This document shows positions 59,928 to 64,000 of a stretch of DNA of 64,000 nucleotides, in pieces. Source of the stretch: Nematostella vectensis. Lineage: Eukaryota; Cnidaria; Anthozoa; Actiniaria; Edwardsiidae. The notes under the pieces are model-generated. The model searched no databases, was not told the DNA's origin, and saw nothing but the letters and a program-made list of their open reading frames with translations. The position numbers and the translations under genes are program-made. Every line of letters starts with the position of its first letter. Position 1 is the first letter of the stretch. The stretch is from NCBI RefSeq assembly GCF_932526225.1, contig NC_064047.1:8609994-8673993 (forward strand), given 5' to 3'.

Positions 59928-62900
59928 ATGGCGGCCGCCGGCGGAGAAAAAGCTTTTTCTTCTTTTATGACTGAGGTTAGTTGTTATGTGAATAAGCTTA
60001 GCTTGATCTCTATAGAAGATATTGTTTAGTTTGGTTACTTGTATCTGTTTAAATTTCAGCTGTTTCATATTGTGCGAATCTCAATTTTACCCAAACAAGC
60101 ATATGGGGCAATTTTCAAAAGAAAACATTTTTTTATAGGTGAAACAGATAGAACAGAGGGATTCTGTTTTAACAAGTGGCCAACAGATTGAAAGACTCAC
60201 AAAACCGGGATCGAAATACCTCAACCTCAATCCGTATGAGGTGAGCTTACGCTACATTCTTAGCAACATGTACTGTACATTTTATTCTGTTATAATAATT
60301 TTAGTGGCAGATCCAGGGATATTAAACAGTCTTGCAGTTGATAACATATGAAAAAAGTCTTTACAAACGAATGACACATTTTGCTTAGAAAGGGTTGGTT
60401 TATTGAGCCCATAGAACCCTCCCTAGATTGGCTACTGTCAGCTTTTATTACCTGTTTTTCAGGTTTTACAGCTCTTTCCTGTTTTTTTTTTTTCAGGTTT
60501 TACAGCTCTTTCCCGAGACACCAGAAGATGAGGTGAAAAAGCAGTACAGAAAGCTGTCATTCTTAGTCCACCCTGATAAAAACAGAGAGGATGCAGAAAG
60601 GGCCCAAAAGGCTTTTGAAGGTATATAATGATTTCAAAAGACACTACTACTTAATAAAGCCCACAAAAAATATGCTTTCTAAGATAAGGTAAAATATTGA
60701 ACCCCTCCCCCTCCCCCAAGATGTGCCCAGAAGCATTTCAGAACCTAAATAAAAATTTTCAACCCACAAATACCTACCAAAAATCCTGTTGACCTGTTAA
60801 TTTTGAGACTTAGTCCTTGGTATGTTGATGTTTTTTTTATTTGTATCCAGCTGTAAATGAAGCATACAAAACAATTCAAGATGAAGACAAAATGAAAAGA
60901 ATAAAAGAGATATTAGATGAAGCAAATGCTATGGTCAGGGAAAAGGTACATGGATACCAATGTCTTTAAATGTCCTCATGCAGTGGGACCCCATTTTAGC
61001 CAAATTTGTTGTTGTGCTACCTCCCAGAATCCAAAATGCCTTTCTTCATTTGGGAATAGCATGTCAATCAAACCAAACAATTAAAACCAGAAAACTGCCC
61101 CAAAAGCTTGTGTCTGACTACCTGCTATTTCCAAACGAGACAAGAATTTTGGATTTGCTGAGGTCACACAATAACGAATTCAGCTGTAATAAAAACTCAG
61201 CTCGGAACATCTAACTGACCCCATACATTGGAACTCCAGTGAGCCAACTGTGCTGTTCTCATTAGTAGAATGCAGTCTGCCCTGAAGAAGTCTGCTTTGA
61301 AAAAGTCTTATTAAAGACAAAAATTTGGCAGTGTCGAACACCAGTAGTTGGTGTATTGTTTATTCTTCTGGTTCATGAACACGACAATTTGGGCTTTTTG
61401 TATTTGTTCTCATTATTAGAGAGCCCTTACATATTAGGCAGGCTTGAATTGACTGGAAATGTAAGGAGCTTTTTTTCTTTGGGTGATCAATGTGCTTTGT
61501 TAGGAGTGGTCATTTCTTATTACCCTCCTCCTTTCTTTTAACTCTGTGTTGTACAAACCTCTTAGTACAAAAGCGTTAAGAAAAAGACTGAAAGTGCTGC
61601 ATCACAGCATAGTCTTTTTCTTTTGTGCAGGTGTACATGGGTTTTGTTTGGTGTTCCTCATACATGCCCATGTTGTGTATAATACTGCTATCTTATGCAG
61701 ATCAAAGAAAAAAAGAAACAAGCTAAAAAAGACGGTAAAGAGGAAATAGAGGAGGATGATCCCGTAAAGGTGAAATAGCAGATTTTATTGCAAATTATAC
61801 TTGTACAATAGCACAGTTAAATCATTTAACCATTCTTTTTTGTAACTAACAGATCATTTTGAATTTTGGGATTTTTAGTGATACTGCCTAGATTAGCTTC
61901 CCTGAGCAGAGGCCGGAGCTGATCTAAGTTTACCAAAAAGTTTGGTAACATTTTCTTCGAGTCCAACTGTGCGATATTTACATTGAAGAAACTCGCCTGC
62001 TCAGATGTCTTGAAATTTATCCCACAAAAAAGACAAAACTTGTCTTTGCTGCGTTTTCTGTTTAATCTTTTAGTGACGTTTTAGATGATTGAAATTGAAC
62101 AAGTGTGTTCTTTTTTTCGAAGAGGAGAACGCTCACACATGCGCAACGAAAACAGTTTCGACCCATGACAGAGGTCTCTTTTCCTTGCGAATGCCAGCCC
62201 AGTGAAATACAAAGAAAAGAGGCCTCTGCTAGCAGGGAAAGATTAGCTTGTCCTATTTGTGGTCAGATGATCCCTGTACAATATCTTCCTCTATATATAA
62301 TAAACTTGAACTCAAACTATTGGTTCATAATAAAAAGTAAAAAGTTGTGTGAACTAAATTAGAAATGTGGCTCACAAAATTAAATCATAACTACATAGCA
62401 TGCACTATGTGTAGATCCAACTTGTTTGAAAGGCAAGGGGATAGACCAATCTTCATTTGCTTATTTTATATGAATTTGAGATGATTGTAAAGTGTTTGTT
62501 GCTGTTGATGTTGTTTAGTTCAAGAAATTTCATCATGCAATCACAGTCAAGCTTTTTGCTGATTATGAGATCAAAAGACAAGCTCAGGAGAAGAAGGATG
62601 CTGATTTAAGGTACAGTGTGTAAAAACTTGCATCAGAGGAACACTTACCTGGAGCAAGGGCTCAAATCAATTGCTCCACCTTGTATGTATTGTAGATAAG
62701 CACTCTCACAAGGAACAATAGCCCAATTTCTAGTTCCACTATGACTGCTGGACTTACAGACTAAGAATGCATAAATACAGTGTAAGCCTCGACTTGAGGC
62801 AAATTTCATGGGCATACCAGCGAGAATCCTCTGGAACTTGGAATAAAACAAAGCAAAAACCTGTGAATACTTCATGATTCCACTGGTATTTGCAATCGAT

Positions 62901-64000
62901 TCAATTGAAACCGAGGCTTGCACTGTATTTATGCGTCCTCTGTGCCTATGGCCAGCAGGCACAACGGAACTCGAAACTGGACTATTGTTCAGTTTTGTAA
63001 ATAACACAGTACTGTAGAAGTAAAGGGAGGTATTTGACCCAGCAATAACAAGTTATACAGTTAAAACCCGCGTGTAAGAACCTAGTGATTTAAGAGCATA
63101 TAGGCAGAGATTTTGGATTTTAATACCCCATAATACTAGAACCTACTAAGCCTAATAATTCTAAAGGTTCTTATATGATGGGTAACTCTAATAAAATGAA
63201 ACAAATTATGGGCCTTTAAAATATAAATTTGCTAAACATTTATTCTGTTTCGTCAAGATAAGATTACAATACAACATATATGCAGTAGGATATCCCTATA
63301 GCAAAATGGCTATATAATCAGTCACACTTCGGTATTATAAATCCACTATTGATTAAGCAACTTGGAAAACAATTAAGACCCTAATAAGAAGCTATTTTGC
63401 CTTAATTCTTAAAACCACAAAAAATAAGAACCTGTTTTGTCAAACTAGAAAAAAAACTAGATTCTTACACGCAGGTTTTTACTGTATTTGAGCTGTTGCA
63501 AAAAGTCTGTATAAGGCTCTACTACAATGATACTACTAGTTCAGAAGGAACCACTGCTTACCCAGTGTGTTGACGGGGGCTTGATACTGTATGTCGACCA
63601 TGACTTTGACTTGTTGAATACATGTGAGCTTGCTAAAGCTTCTATTCCTTATTCCCAACATGTGCTTTCCTTTAAATGATACTGTAACCAAAGACTTAGT
63701 TGTTAAATTGTTGGGCTTATTGTACTTGGTGTAAGTAAAGATAGGAGGGTTGATTTCCAGATATCAATGTAAGTCTAATATAATGTATGTAGATAAGCTG
63801 GTAGATAACTATTGAGTTCCTGTACGCCTTGGTCTAATAAAAACATTTCAGTAATTTGGTCATATGTCCAGTGTTTTACCTTTATCTTGCAATAGATACC
63901 AGAAGTTCAACTTGTTTATCATTTTTTTTACAGAAAAAGGCAAAGAGAGGAAGAAATAAAACAGGAGGAGGAAGTAAAGAGGAAAAAGGAATGGGAGAAA
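59928..64000 (+). CDS. DNAJC8: DnaJ homolog subfamily C member 8, 5' seven exons (3' end outside window)
   Basis: Exons with matching phases: 59928-59975, 60139-60240, 60497-60620, 60851-60945, 61701-61769, 62519-62610 and 63934-64000 (continues). The protein begins MAAAGGEKAFSSFMTE, then VKQIEQRDSVLTSGQQIERL and a J-domain with the HPD motif (LSFLVHPDKNREDAERAQKAF). A Lys/Glu-rich helix follows (EEIEEDDPVK, FADYEIKRQAQEKK) and the charged RKRQREEEIKQEEE tail typical of DNAJC8/SPF31. It is a nuclear, spliceosome-associated J-protein. ATG 59928 is chosen over the in-frame 59895 ATG because it fits the family start and has a good context. The exon 3 acceptor is duplicated 34 nt upstream. Confidence 0.95.
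60459..60515 (+). repeat. Tandem duplication of the DNAJC8 exon 3 acceptor
   Basis: TTTCAGGTTTTACAGCTCTT occurs twice, with acceptor AGs at 60461-60462 and 60495-60496, 34 nt apart. The downstream one keeps the DNAJC8 frame; use of the upstream one would shift the frame. Confidence 0.88.
62719..62995. mobile_element. MITE in DNAJC8 intron 6
   Basis: Imperfect inverted arms of about 75 bp share GAACAATAG, CTAGTTCC-like, and GCATAAATACAGTGTAAGCC / GGCTTGCACTGTATTTATGC. The end points are approximate. Confidence 0.65.
63058..63484. mobile_element. 427-bp Tc1/mariner-like MITE, TA TSD
   Basis: The ends CAGTTAAAACCCGCGTGTAA and its imperfect complement are flanked by TA at 63056-63057 and 63485-63486. 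The rest of intron 6 (62611-63933) is non-coding. Confidence 0.85.

Overview
The window looks like nuclear DNA of a cnidarian, most likely an anthozoan (sea anemone or coral). The evidence is short exons with GT-AG introns, an extracellular protein joining a cnidarian-type Cys-rich module to TSP1 and vWA domains, a divergent class A GPCR, and many short inverted-repeat elements. The species call is inference; the gene calls rest on domain motifs and on splice phases that join without a break.

Layout. 1-1162 (+): last exon of a class A GPCR whose third intracellular loop is an in-frame array of about 32 heptapeptides. 1733-8135 (-): the last six exons of a secreted/extracellular Cys-module + TSP1 + vWA gene, with repeats or transposons lying against almost every 5' splice site. 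8136-23181: no convincing conserved gene; minisatellites, MITEs, a 0.7-kb foldback element, a 1.5-kb element with minisatellite ends, and one weak orphan ORF. 23182-33333: an LTR retroelement with gag, protease and an env-like ORF but no reverse transcriptase, RNase H or integrase; its 3' LTR is split by a 3.6-kb DNA transposon. 33766-40498: a Gypsy-type LTR element with broken gag/pol, most of integrase lost, and a 5'-truncated LINE nested in it. 42355-59710 (-): the complete coding set of a UBE2J1 (Ubc6e-type, tail-anchored E2) orthologue in eight exons; intron 6 is almost wholly a 13-kb palindromic element. 59928-64000 (+): seven exons of DNAJC8 (spliceosome-associated J-protein), divergently paired with UBE2J1 across 217 bp and running off the window.

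Three observations stand out. First, the 12,992-bp element in UBE2J1 intron 6 has about 417-bp inverted ends, two 5,597-bp near-identical direct repeats that are each palindromic, no long ORF, and a recurrent short hairpin (TGCGT...ACGCA) often near CCAAT/ATTGG. Second, tandem repeats in three neighbouring genes are built from splice sites: a donor array in the vWA gene, an acceptor array at UBE2J1 exon 6, and a duplicated acceptor at DNAJC8 exon 3. Third, several transposons end within 8-18 nt of a splice site. All need RNA or long-read checks.
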